A stretch of DNA of 17,412 bases from positions 1 to 17,412 of the forward strand of contig JANNRA010000160.1 of the NCBI GenBank assembly GCA_031401035.1. Direction: 5' to 3'. A program made the position numbers and the translations under genes. Positions 1 through 9,983 of this stretch are shown piece by piece. Position 1 is the first letter of the stretch, and every line of letters starts with the position of its first letter. The DNA comes from JANNRA01 sp031401035 (GTDB lineage: Bacteria; Desulfobacterota; Binatia; HRBIN30; CADEER01). The notes beneath the pieces were generated by a model. That model searched no databases. It worked only from the letters and a program-made list of their open reading frames with translations, and was not told the origin of the DNA.

Positions 1-360
1 CTCGTCGCGCTCGGCCGGCAGATCGAGCATGACCAGCCCGGTGTGTTCGACCGGCACGGTGTGGATGGCCTTCCAGGCGCCGATCACCAGCAGCGTGTCG
101 CCGACGCGCAGCGTCTCCTCCAGCAGGCCGCGTGCATGCGCGACGCCGCCGCGCCGCAGCCCGATCACCGTCAGGTCGTGGCGGCTGCGGAACTCGGCCG
201 CGAGCAGGGTCTGGCCGACCAGTTCCGAGTCGGCGGACAGCATCACCTCGGCCATGCCGAGATCCTGCGAGCGATCGCTGAAGTAGGCGCCGGTGAGCGG
301 CACCTTCTCGAGCGCGAAGCGCTGCCGCAGCGCCTCGACGTCGAGCGCATAGGCAGTATG
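1..360 (-). CDS. SLC13-type permease, RCK_C (TrkA-C) domain segment; partial, apparently 5'-truncated
   Basis: The minus-strand frame with codons in phase with base 1 is open and runs off the left edge. It encodes a TrkA-C/RCK_C-like domain: AEVMLSADSELVGQTLL (about 255-190), then DLTVIGLRRGG (about 180-145), then LRVGDTLLVIGAWKAIHTV (about 115-55), ending near the edge with VMLDLPAERDE. This order is what I know from the cytoplasmic RCK_C domains between the two membrane halves of SLC13/DASS-family anion permeases, so the second membrane half should lie left of the window. Family resemblance fades at about 355-360. The N-terminal membrane half that should lie at higher coordinates is absent; an unrelated permease fragment on the other strand occupies that space. 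No start codon with a ribosome-binding site is seen. The domain call is fairly firm; the SLC13 assignment is from recalled family sequence and the truncation is inferred. Confidence 0.6.
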
Positions 361-474
361 AGCTGGCGATTTCACATAACGCGCGGTCTCGGACGGGGCG
401 GCGGCCGGGTCCCCGACCGACCGATGACGCTCCGAGCGCGGGGCGCGAGGCACGGACAAGGGTGCCGAGGCCCG
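361..474. other. Junction between two oppositely oriented truncated transporter genes
   Basis: This 114-bp stretch separates the last recognisable residues of the minus-strand RCK_C protein from the first recognisable residues of the plus-strand APC permease. It shows no ribosome-binding site, terminal inverted repeats or transposase remnant. Both flanking genes lose exactly the ends that face this segment, as expected if an internal deletion removed two divergent 5' halves, or if two contigs were wrongly joined. The sequence cannot distinguish the two. Confidence 0.5.
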
Positions 475-1179
475 GGCTGGAACGCGACGGTGTACGTCGC
501 CAGCGAGATCCACGACCCGCACCGCAACATCCCGCGCTCGCTCTTCGTCGGCCTCGGCCTGTGCACGCTGATCGACCTGGCGGTGAACCTCGCGTATCTC
601 TACGCCCTGCCGATGGCGCAGTTGCGCGGCAATGCGCGCGTCGGCGAGGCCGCCACGACGGTCTTCTTCGGCGGCGCCGGCGGCAGCGTCGGCGCGCTGC
701 TCATCCTCGCCTCGATCCTCAGCTGCCTGAACGCGACCATCCTCGTCGGCCCGCGCATCGCCTACGCGATGGCGATCGACCGGCTGTTCTTCGCCGGCGT
801 CGATCGCGTCCACGTCGCCTACCAGACCCCGCACATCGCCATCCTGGTGCAGGCCGGCACCGCCATCGCGCTGATCGTCGTCCTGCGGAGCTTCCCGAGC
901 GTGCTCGACTACACCACCTTCGCCATCGTGCTGGCGACGATGGCCGACACCACGGCGCTCTACGCCCTGCGTCGCCGCCAGCCCGACCGGCCGCGCCCCT
1001 ACCGCGCCTGGGGTTACCCGCTGGTGCCGGCGCTGTACCTGGTCGCCAACGCCGGCATCGCCTTCGCCTTGCTGCGCGGCCGCCCGCTCGAGTGCGCCAT
1101 CGCCCTGGCCGTCGCCGCCAGCGGCCTGCCCTTCTACCTGTGGTTTGCGCGCGCGCAGCGCCGATCAGCCGCGGGATGA
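424..1179 (+). CDS. APC-family amino acid permease, C-terminal half only (probable pseudogene)
   Basis: From base 475 the frame reads GWNATVYVASEIHDPHRNIP, the hallmark segment of APC-superfamily (amino acid-polyamine-organocation) permeases at about TM6. Several hydrophobic segments follow (for example SLFVGLGLCTLIDLAVNLAYL and ALYLVANAGIAFALL) and a loop with RPYRAWGYP, typical of the late part of the family. The stop is TGA at 1177-1179. Full-length members have 430-500 residues and 12 TMs; only about 235 residues and roughly half the helices remain. An ATG at 424 is in frame, but residues 424-474 do not resemble a permease and have no good Shine-Dalgarno, so I read this as a gene that lost its 5' half. 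It faces away from the truncated SLC13-type fragment. Transport by the remnant is unlikely. Confidence 0.7.
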   Translation: MTLRARGARHGQGCRGPGWNATVYVASEIHDPHRNIPRSLFVGLGLCTLIDLAVNLAYLYALPMAQLRGNARVGEAATTVFFGGAGGSVGALLILASILSCLNATILVGPRIAYAMAIDRLFFAGVDRVHVAYQTPHIAILVQAGTAIALIVVLRSFPSVLDYTTFAIVLATMADTTALYALRRRQPDRPRPYRAWGYPLVPALYLVANAGIAFALLRGRPLECAIALAVAASGLPFYLWFARAQRRSAAG

Positions 1180-1302
1180 GATGATCGGGCTTCCTCCGGC
1201 GCCGCAGGACTGCGACGACCAGGACGGGTCATCAAGGGAGATCAGCGGTTGGGAACGGATGCCGGCGGAGGACGAGCAGGCGCCGTCCGCGGGCATCCGC
1301 GA

Positions 1303-4242
<2,940 letters not shown>

Positions 4243-4265
4243 AGGGCACCCTTCTTCGGAACGCT

Positions 4266-4300
4266 GGCCCGCCGGAGAGCACCAGGCTCTCCGGCGGGCC
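4266..4300 (-). terminator. Perfect 15-bp stem-loop between the two secreted-protein genes
   Basis: Bases 4266-4280 (GGCCCGCCGGAGAGC) are exactly complementary to 4286-4300, with a 5-nt loop ACCAG. The hairpin lies 24 nt upstream of the GTG start of the propeller gene and 52 nt past the stop of the malectin-like gene. No T-run follows on either strand, so it is not a textbook intrinsic terminator. It could be an attenuator, an RNA-stability element or a processing site that sets the ratio of the two proteins. Its position rules out the TTG start at 4302 for the downstream gene. Confidence 0.6.
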
Positions 4301-4307
4301 AATGGGG

Positions 4308-4341
4308 CGCTGCCGCCCCCCGGTCCGGGTGGGCGGCAGCG
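4308..4341 (-). terminator. 11-bp GC-rich stem-loop just after the malectin-like gene
   Basis: Bases 4308-4318 (CGCTGCCGCCC) pair exactly with 4331-4341, with a 12-nt loop. The stem begins 11 nt after the TGA (4355-4353) of the upstream minus-strand gene, a usual terminator position, and is followed in that direction only by CCCCATT, a weak T-tract. Together with the adjacent 15-bp stem it makes a tandem hairpin block between the two genes. Confidence 0.5.
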
Positions 4342-4352
4342 AATGGATCAGC

Positions 4353-6503
4353 TCACTTGCACTTCAGGCTCTTGCCCGATCCCGACAGGGTGCAGGCATC
4401 GTTCGTGTCCTTGTAGCACTGCGTGCCGACCTGCACGGTGACGGTGCCGGTGCCCGTCGCCGAAGCGCCGCTGTTCAGTCCCTCGGCCCGGACCTTGTAC
4501 TTCACCGAGCCGTCGCCTTTGAGCTTGAACTTCGCCTGCGTGATCTTGTCGTTGGCGCCCGTCGGATCGCTGAAGCTGAAGCTCTTGCCGCTGCCGTTCG
4601 CGACGAGCTTGTTGGCCGGCAGCGTGCCTTCGAAGACCAGGCCGTTCGGATCGGTGACGCGCACCGTCACCGGCTTGTCCACCGGCGCGAACATTCCCAC
4701 CGGCGTGAAGGCTCCCTTACCCTTCAGCTGATCGTCGTTCGCCACCCCTGGGATCTTCAGGCTCCAGATCTTCGTCTGGGTGGTGCTGGAGACGGTATTC
4801 GGACCGGCCGGGCAGAGCTCGCAGTCGTTCTCGTCGACCTGTCCGTCGCAGTCCTCGTCGGCACTGCTGCTGCACACCTCGGTGGACGGCAGCGTGTTCT
4901 GGGTGCAGCTCAGCGAGCCGCTCTGGCACTGCTGGGTGCCCGCAGCGCAGACGCCCGGGTTGCCGGTCGTGCAGCTGCCGCCGCCGGTACCCTCGTCGGT
5001 GCTGCCGTCGCAGTCATCGTCCTGGCTGTTGCAGGTCTCGGTGCCAGGCGCCGGGCCCTGGCAGACCAGGTTGCCGGCCTGGCACTGCAGCGCGCCGGTG
5101 GCGCACACGCCCGGCAGCGCCGTGGTGCACGAGCCGCCGCCGCCCGGGTTGCCCTCGTCGACCTGCCCGTCGCAGTCGTCGTCCTGGCTGTTGCACACCT
5201 CGGCGCTCGGGCTGTTGTTCGCCACGCACTGCAGGTTGCCGATCTGGCACTGCTGGGTGCCCGCCGCGCACACGCCCGGCTGCCCCGTCGTGCATGCGGC
5301 CCCGCCGGTGCCCTCGTCGATCGATGCGTCGCAGTCATCGTCGAGGTTGTTGCACACCTCGGTGCCCGGGCTGTTGGTCGCCACGCACTGGATGCTGCCC
5401 GCCTGACACTGCTGGGTGCCGGCGGCGCAGATGCCCGGCTGGCCGGTCGCGCACGTGCCGCCGCCACCCGGGTTGCCGTCGTCGACCTGCCCGTCGCAGT
5501 CGTCGTCGAGGTTGTTGCACGCCTCGGTGCCCGGGCTGTTGTTCGCCACGCACTGGATGCTGCCCGCCAGGCACTGCTCGGTGCCGGCGGCGCAGATGCC
5601 CGGCTGGCCGGTCGCGCATGTGCCGCCGCCACCCGGGTTGCCGTCGTCGACGCCTCCGGCGCAGTCGTCGTCGATGCCGTTGCACACCTCCGTCGCGCCG
5701 GGGTTGATGGCCGGGTCGCTGTCGTTGCAGTCGGCCGGCGGCGCGTATCCATCGCCGTCGGAATCGGCCACCAGGATCTCGATCGCCTTGATCGAGGTGT
5801 TCTCACAGAACCCGCCCGCGTTGACGCAGCCAGCCTCGAACGGAACGTGGGCGAAATCGATCTGCAGGCCGTTGCCGTCGCTGACGCTGACGATGGCGGA
5901 GCGCAGCACCGCGCTGAGGTCGCCGCCGGCGGCCGCCACCTGGTCGAAGTTGTCGAGCGCCAGCGCGCCCTCGATGCTGACGTCGATCTTGCGCTGGCCG
6001 ACGGCCCCCGTGCCGATGTAAATGTTGGCGAAGTACAGGTTGACGATGTAGCTGCCGTTCGGCAGCGCAAAGTTGTACTGCATCTCGGGGGCGCCGGGGG
6101 CGTCCCAGCGCTCGCACTGGAGGAGGTCCTCGGTGGCGGCATCCGCGCAGCCGAAGATGTCGGAGATGCCGCCGATGGCGCTGGTGGTGGAGAAACTGCT
6201 GGTGCCGCTCCCCTCGGCCGGCGTGAAGTCGGCGTCCCCCGTCCACGACCCGCCCGCGCAGTCGGTCTTCGGCCCGGAGCATGCCAGGCCGGTGCTGGCG
6301 TTCAGGCGGACCTGCGCCGGCCCCGCGGCACACAGGTTGCGCGCCTCGCTGGGACAGGGATCGGAGGCATCGGCGATGCCGTCACAGTCCGTGTCGCCGG
6401 GGCACCCGGTGATTGCGTGCGCCGCCGGCACGCGCGTCAGCGCGGCGGCCAGCACCGCCAGGAGCGCGATTCTTAGAACTTTCGTGACAGTCTTGTGCTG
6501 CAT
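4353..6503 (-). CDS. Secreted malectin-like protein with MopE-type repeats and shared C-terminal domain
   Basis: This 716-residue exported protein starts at ATG 6503-6501 behind a strong Shine-Dalgarno (GGGAGG, 5-nt spacing). Residues 1-30 are a signal peptide ending in PAAHA. Residues 31-60 carry a thrombospondin-type-3-like acidic stretch (DTDCDGIADASDPCP). Residues about 64-245 look like a malectin/di-glucose-binding domain: VRLNAS, SWTGDADF, YNFALPNGSYIVNLYFANIY, FDQVAAAGG and SIKAIEILVAD follow the family order. DSDGDGY (247-253) and PADCNDSDPAINPG precede five MopE-type units (271-561) and a sixth partial unit ending in SADEDCDGQVDE. Residues 562-716 match the tail of the downstream propeller protein. 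Carbohydrate binding is predicted from the fold only. It may be the first gene of a two-gene unit, though tandem hairpins follow its stop. A long leader precedes it. Confidence 0.85.
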   Translation of the reverse strand: MQHKTVTKVLRIALLAVLAAALTRVPAAHAITGCPGDTDCDGIADASDPCPSEARNLCAAGPAQVRLNASTGLACSGPKTDCAGGSWTGDADFTPAEGSGTSSFSTTSAIGGISDIFGCADAATEDLLQCERWDAPGAPEMQYNFALPNGSYIVNLYFANIYIGTGAVGQRKIDVSIEGALALDNFDQVAAAGGDLSAVLRSAIVSVSDGNGLQIDFAHVPFEAGCVNAGGFCENTSIKAIEILVADSDGDGYAPPADCNDSDPAINPGATEVCNGIDDDCAGGVDDGNPGGGGTCATGQPGICAAGTEQCLAGSIQCVANNSPGTEACNNLDDDCDGQVDDGNPGGGGTCATGQPGICAAGTQQCQAGSIQCVATNSPGTEVCNNLDDDCDASIDEGTGGAACTTGQPGVCAAGTQQCQIGNLQCVANNSPSAEVCNSQDDDCDGQVDEGNPGGGGSCTTALPGVCATGALQCQAGNLVCQGPAPGTETCNSQDDDCDGSTDEGTGGGSCTTGNPGVCAAGTQQCQSGSLSCTQNTLPSTEVCSSSADEDCDGQVDENDCELCPAGPNTVSSTTQTKIWSLKIPGVANDDQLKGKGAFTPVGMFAPVDKPVTVRVTDPNGLVFEGTLPANKLVANGSGKSFSFSDPTGANDKITQAKFKLKGDGSVKYKVRAEGLNSGASATGTGTVTVQVGTQCYKDTNDACTLSGSGKSLKCK
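4821..5693 (-). repeat. MopE-type repeat array in the malectin-like protein, including a recent 165-bp duplication
   Basis: Five units of 55, 55, 53, 54 and 53 residues and a shortened sixth make up the array. Two neighbouring units are nearly identical in DNA: 5361-5486 and 5526-5651 (offset exactly 165 bp, 55 codons) differ at about 5 of 126 positions by my count, and the 71-bp core 5416-5486 versus 5581-5651 at one. The other units are clearly more diverged. This indicates a recent in-frame duplication or gene conversion, so repeat number may vary between strains and the region could be mis-collapsed in short-read assemblies. The acidic core is CN(N/S)xDDDCDGxVDxG; unit three has DCDASIDEG instead. 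Confidence 0.85.
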
Positions 6504-6726
6504 GGTATCCTCCCAACGGAATCGAACGTGACCCCCGCGTGGACGGGTACGTCGCAGTGTGGCGTACCCCCCGCCTCCGCGGCGGCCGCGCCAAACTGGC
6601 CGGCGACCCGCTCCCGCACGAATAACAGTGCGGGGCGCACCTTCCCCTTGAAAAGACAGCTTTTCCCCCAGTTGAATCGCGCCAAAGCATCGCTCAGGGC
6701 GCGTCTTGCTGCAAAACGAGATTATT

Positions 6727-6756
6727 TGTCTACCGTCGCTTCGCGACCATTGTCAA
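6727..6756 (-). promoter_or_regulatory. Candidate sigma-70-type promoter for the secreted-protein genes
   Basis: Read on the minus strand, a perfect TTGACA (6756-6751) is followed after 18 nt by TAGACA (6732-6727), a weak -10 that runs into the AT-rich AAATAAT. The spacer contains an inverted repeat GTCGC-GAA-GCGAC that could be an operator. This places transcription start near 6720, about 215 nt before the ATG at 6503. It rests on motif match only. Confidence 0.4.
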
Positions 6757-6964
6757 CGCAGATTTTTCCCGCCACGCGCATGCGGGCCAGCACCGAGGCG
6801 CCCTGGATCCACGCCAGTACCGGTGCATTGAGCGCCAGCAGCAACGCGGCAGCGCGGTGCCGGCACCGCCGGGTACTGCCGGGATGCGCGCCGCATCTAC
6901 AGCCCGCCGATGCAGCCGCAGCCGATCGCGCCGCCTGTCGGCCAGCGCGCCCCGCGCGGCGGCG

Positions 6965-6970
6965 TGCTAC
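6965..6970 (+). promoter_or_regulatory. TGCTAC element, candidate -10 of a near-leaderless promoter
   Basis: TGCTAC starts 19 nt before the ATG at 6984, in GTGCTACGCTTCCGCTCATC. If it is a -10 hexamer, the transcript would begin about 7 nt before the start codon, which fits the absence of a Shine-Dalgarno. No good -35 is seen. The same motif at nearly the same distance precedes the genes at 8601 and 14682. Confidence 0.35.
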
Positions 6971-6983
6971 GCTTCCGCTCATC

Positions 6984-8561
6984 ATGCCCGGCGAGACGCG
7001 CTTCGATCTCGAGCTGCTCGGGTACCGCAACGACCTGGCGCGCGAGCAGGTGCTGCGTTTGCTGAGCGGCCAGCCGGGTCTGGCTCCCCTCGCGCGTGAC
7101 ACGCCGCTGCCACGGCGCCTCGGCGGCGGCCTCGCGCACGCCACCGGGCTGCGCCTGCTCGGCGCTCTGCGTGACCTTGGCGCGGCGGTGCGCCTGGTAC
7201 CGAGCGCCGGCGAGGCGGCCGGCGTCGTCAGTCAGCCCGCCGCGGGCGCCGCGCCGCTGGCGGCGCCGGGCCGAGGGCCTGCGGCTGCTCCTCGGCGCTG
7301 TCTTGGTGGCGCTCGCTGCCGCCGGGCTGGCGCGGCTGCTGCCGCTACCGCGCCCGCTGCCGCCGCGCCCGCCGCTGGCGGCGCCGGCGCGCCGCGGCAG
7401 CTCAACGAGCAGGCGGTGGCGCTCAATGCCGCCGGCGAGTACGCCGACGCCGCGGCGCGCCTGCGCGACGCGCTGGCGCGCGATCCGGCCGCGCCGGCCC
7501 TGCAGCGCAATCTGAAAACCGTGCTGCAGAACTGGGCCGTCGCCGAACTCAATGCCGAGCGTCCCGCCGTCGCCGTGCCGCTGCTCGAAGAGGCGCTGGC
7601 GATCGAGGAGGACGGCGCGCTGCTCAGTGCCCTCGGCATCGCGCAGGTGCGCCAGGACGAGTGGCAGCAGGGGCGCGACACGCTCGAGCGCGCCACCGCG
7701 CTGGGCGCCGCCGACCCTGGCACCCTGACCGCGCTGGCCAAGGCGCACCGCCAGCTCGGCGACCGCGCCGCGGCGGTCGAAGCGCTGCACCGGGCGCGCG
7801 ACGCCGGCGCCCAGGGCGCCGACTTCGACGCCATGACGGCGCGCCTCGAACGCGAGCTCGACGCCGAGTGGGACTTCGACGAGCTGCGCAGCGCCCACTT
7901 CTCCATCGGCTTCGCCGGCGGCGAGCGCGACAGTCAGGTGGCCGCGGACCTGGTGGCGCGCCAGCTCGAGGACGCCTACTTCCACGTCGGCAACAAGCTC
8001 GATCTCTATCCCGGCGAGCGCGTGCCGGTGGTCCTGTACCCGAGCGAGGACTTCCACGACGTGACGCAGACGCCGAGCTGGACGGCGGGCGTCTACGACG
8101 GGCGCATCAAGCTGCCCGTCGGCGGCCTGGTCGCGGGCGATCGCGAGGTCCTGCAGCGCACGTTGCGACACGAGTACGGGCACGTGCTGGTGCACCAGCT
8201 GACGCGCGGCCGCGTGCCGGTGTGGATGAACGAGGGGGTGGCGATCTGGGCGGAAGAGGAGCGCGACGGCGACCGCGCCGCCTGGGCCGGCGAGACCATC
8301 GCCGGCCGCGAGCTGTTCCGCCTCGCCGATCTCGGCGGCTCGTTTACTGCCCTGCCGGCGCCGCGCGTGCCGACCGCCTATGCGCAGAGCTACCTGGCGG
8401 TGCGCGCCCTGGTCGATCGGCACGGCCCGCGCCGCCTGCGCGACCTGCTCGAGCGCCTCGGCGCCGGTGAGCCCTTCGACGCCGCGTTCGCGGCGGCGAT
8501 GTACGAAGAGCCGGCGGCGTTCGACGCGGCGCTGATCGAGCGGTTGACGCGCGGGTCGTGA
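6984..8561 (+). CDS. L7/L12-like + TPR + peptidase-MA metallohydrolase, with apparent compensating frameshifts
   Basis: The frame gives 525 residues from ATG 6984. Residues 1-72 (FDLELLGY to AAVRLVPS) align by eye with the ribosomal L7/L12 C-terminal fold, including a segment like 'tGLgLkEAkdLve..P' and a final 'L...GA.V.V'. About 145-290 is a TPR-like helical region (LNEQAVALNAAGEYADAAARL; ALNA, ALGI and LAKAHRQLGDRAAA units). About 300-525 is a peptidase-MA type gluzincin: HEYGH at 396-400 and NEG with Glu417 as probable third zinc ligand. Between domains (about 7205-7400) the reading frame gives Ala-rich text with poor codon bias, whereas the +1 frame encodes a basic patch and a transmembrane helix (about 7279-7344). 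The ancestral protein was probably membrane-anchored, and this copy or its assembly has one gained and one lost base. No Shine-Dalgarno. Substrate unknown. Confidence 0.8.
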   Translation: MPGETRFDLELLGYRNDLAREQVLRLLSGQPGLAPLARDTPLPRRLGGGLAHATGLRLLGALRDLGAAVRLVPSAGEAAGVVSQPAAGAAPLAAPGRGPAAAPRRCLGGARCRRAGAAAAATAPAAAAPAAGGAGAPRQLNEQAVALNAAGEYADAAARLRDALARDPAAPALQRNLKTVLQNWAVAELNAERPAVAVPLLEEALAIEEDGALLSALGIAQVRQDEWQQGRDTLERATALGAADPGTLTALAKAHRQLGDRAAAVEALHRARDAGAQGADFDAMTARLERELDAEWDFDELRSAHFSIGFAGGERDSQVAADLVARQLEDAYFHVGNKLDLYPGERVPVVLYPSEDFHDVTQTPSWTAGVYDGRIKLPVGGLVAGDREVLQRTLRHEYGHVLVHQLTRGRVPVWMNEGVAIWAEEERDGDRAAWAGETIAGRELFRLADLGGSFTALPAPRVPTAYAQSYLAVRALVDRHGPRRLRDLLERLGAGEPFDAAFAAAMYEEPAAFDAALIERLTRGS

Positions 8562-8583
8562 GGGTGAGGGGACGCCGATTTCG

Positions 8584-8589
8584 TGCTAG
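8584..8589 (+). promoter_or_regulatory. TGCTAG element, candidate -10 of a near-leaderless promoter
   Basis: TGCTAG starts 17 nt before the ATG at 8601 and lies in the 10-bp palindrome GTGCTAGCAC (8583-8592). The start has only pyrimidines (CCTTCCTCC) upstream and no Shine-Dalgarno, so a transcript beginning about 5 nt before the ATG is plausible. The palindrome could also be a regulator site. No -35 is recognisable. Confidence 0.35.
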
Positions 8590-8600
8590 CACCTTCCTCC

Positions 8601-9983
8601 ATGTCCCCTCCCGCCGGCATGCTTACCGAGGCCGAGCTGCGCGACCTGGTCGGGCGCGGCGAGATCGACACCGTCCTGGTCGTCTTTCCCGATCTGTACG
8701 GCCGCCTGGTCGGCAAGCGCTACGACGCCGCCTTCTTCTGCAGCCAGGCGCTGACGCACGGCATGCACGCCTGCGACTACCTGCTCGCCTGCGACATGGA
8801 GATGGATCCGGTGCCCGGCTACCGTTTCACCTCCTGGCAGAAGGGCTACGGCGACGTGCGCTGCATGCCCGATCTCGCCACCCTGCGCCGCGCCGCCTGG
8901 CTGTCGCGCACGGCGCTGGTGCTGTGCGACGTCCACGTCGAGCCCGGCGAGGCGCTGGTCGACGTGGCGCCGCGCACCATCCTGCGCCGCCAGCTCGAAC
9001 GCGCCGCCGCCGCGGGGTACACGGCGATGGGCGCCTCCGAGCTCGAGTTCTTCATCCTGCGCGAGACCTACGAGTCGGCGCACGCCAAGGGCTTCGACAC
9101 ACTCGACCTCGCCGGCTGGTTCATCGAGGACTACCACACCCTGCAGGCGAGCAAGGTCGAGCCGCTGGTCGGCGCCATGCGCCGCCTCGTCGCCGCCTCC
9201 GGCGTGCCGGTGGAGTCGTCGAAGGGCGAATGGGGCCCGGGCCAACACGAACTCAATCTCCAGTACACCGGCCTGCTCGAGATGGCCGACCGGCACGTCA
9301 TCTACAAGCAGGCGGCGAAGGAGATCGCGCTGCGCCAGGGCGCCGCCGTGACGTTCATGGCCAAGCTCGACGAGCAGCTCGCCGGCAGCTCGATGCACAT
9401 CCACTCGAGCCTGTGGAGCGAGGGCGGCGCGCGCGCCGCCTTCGACGCGCCGGCGCCGGCGCCCGGGGTGCTGCCAGACCTGTGCCGCTGGTGGCTCGGC
9501 GGTCTCATGCACCACGCCCGCGCCTGCACGCTGCTCTTCGCGCCCTACGTCAACTCGTACAAGCGCTTCTGCGCCGGTTCGTTCGCGCCGACGGCGATCG
9601 CCTGGGCGCTCGACAATCGCACCGCCGGCTTCCGCATGGTCGGGCACGGGCCGTCGCTGCGCGTCGAGTGCCGCATTCCCGGCGCCGACGCCAACCCCTA
9701 CCTGGCCTTTGCCGCGACGCTCGCCGCCGGCCTCGACGGCATCGCCAAGCGCATCGAACCGCCGCCGCGCTTCGACGGCGACGCCTACAGTGCCGCCGAA
9801 CTCGTGCGCGTGCCGGCGACGCTGCCGGAGGCGATCGCCGCCTTCGACGCCTCGCCGCTGTTCCGCCCCGCCTTCGGCGAGCCGGTGGTCGAGCACCTGC
9901 TGCACTTCGCGCGCACCGAACAGCGCAAGTTCGACGAGACGGTGACCACCTGGGAGCGGCGGCGCTACCTGGAGCGGGCGTGA
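8601..9983 (+). CDS. Glutamine synthetase-family gamma-glutamyl amide ligase (PuuA/TdnQ-like)
   Basis: These 460 residues span the glutamine synthetase fold. The ATP/metal-site motifs are in order: SELEFF (Glu147, Glu149), EWGPGQHELN (Glu210, Glu217), GSSMHIHSSL (His266), NSYKR, and ECRIPGADANPYLA (Glu356, Arg358). The early segment GYGDVRCMPDLATLR and the overall divergence point to the branch that ligates glutamate to amines rather than housekeeping GlnA; this is inferred from family knowledge and the neighbour. The next gene overlaps the stop (GTGA) and encodes a gamma-glutamyl hydrolase-like protein, matching PuuA/PuuD (putrescine) and TdnQ/TdnT-type (aniline) arrangements. ATG 8601 is preferred over the GTG at 8583 and the ATG at 8619 because it follows the TGCTAG element and gives the expected N-terminus; no candidate has a Shine-Dalgarno. 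The amine substrate cannot be deduced. Confidence 0.85.
   Translation: MSPPAGMLTEAELRDLVGRGEIDTVLVVFPDLYGRLVGKRYDAAFFCSQALTHGMHACDYLLACDMEMDPVPGYRFTSWQKGYGDVRCMPDLATLRRAAWLSRTALVLCDVHVEPGEALVDVAPRTILRRQLERAAAAGYTAMGASELEFFILRETYESAHAKGFDTLDLAGWFIEDYHTLQASKVEPLVGAMRRLVAASGVPVESSKGEWGPGQHELNLQYTGLLEMADRHVIYKQAAKEIALRQGAAVTFMAKLDEQLAGSSMHIHSSLWSEGGARAAFDAPAPAPGVLPDLCRWWLGGLMHHARACTLLFAPYVNSYKRFCAGSFAPTAIAWALDNRTAGFRMVGHGPSLRVECRIPGADANPYLAFAATLAAGLDGIAKRIEPPPRFDGDAYSAAELVRVPATLPEAIAAFDASPLFRPAFGEPVVEHLLHFARTEQRKFDETVTTWERRRYLERA

Larger units (their letters stand above)
6504..6983. other. Gene-free divergent intergenic region (480 bp)
   Basis: No convincing coding sequence lies here; the open frames read through it without a plausible start or family resemblance. 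On the minus strand it holds a candidate promoter (6727-6756) and a leader of about 210 nt with at least two perfect small hairpins: GAAAAG/CTTTTC (6650-6655 with 6660-6665) and CCCGCAC/GTGCGGG (6613-6619 with 6628-6634). Short GGCGC/GCGCC segments flank the first. Bases 6715-6775 are notably AT-richer than the surroundings. On the plus strand the right end carries a TGCTAC element 19 nt before the protease start. Confidence 0.6.

Noticed and set aside
43..423. N-terminal part of the plus-strand frame leading into the APC permease
   Set aside because: It is antisense to the RCK_C coding frame and has no permease resemblance.
4243..4302. TTG start for the propeller gene giving 20 extra residues
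   Set aside because: The extension spans a perfect hairpin, and the GTG at 4242 has a ribosome-binding site and makes a proper signal peptide.
4821..5693. Regular DNA repeats suggesting a CRISPR array
   Set aside because: The units are 159-165 bp, in frame and encode a conserved protein repeat; there are no short identical repeats with unique spacers.
4302..6476. Plus-strand open frame opposite the malectin-like gene
   Set aside because: It is the antisense of a GC-rich repeat gene; its repetitive 'VAVVVLAVA' text mirrors the repeats.
8601..9983. Housekeeping glutamine synthetase GlnA
   Set aside because: The coupled gamma-glutamyl hydrolase and divergent sequence favour an amine ligase, though only a phylogeny would settle it.
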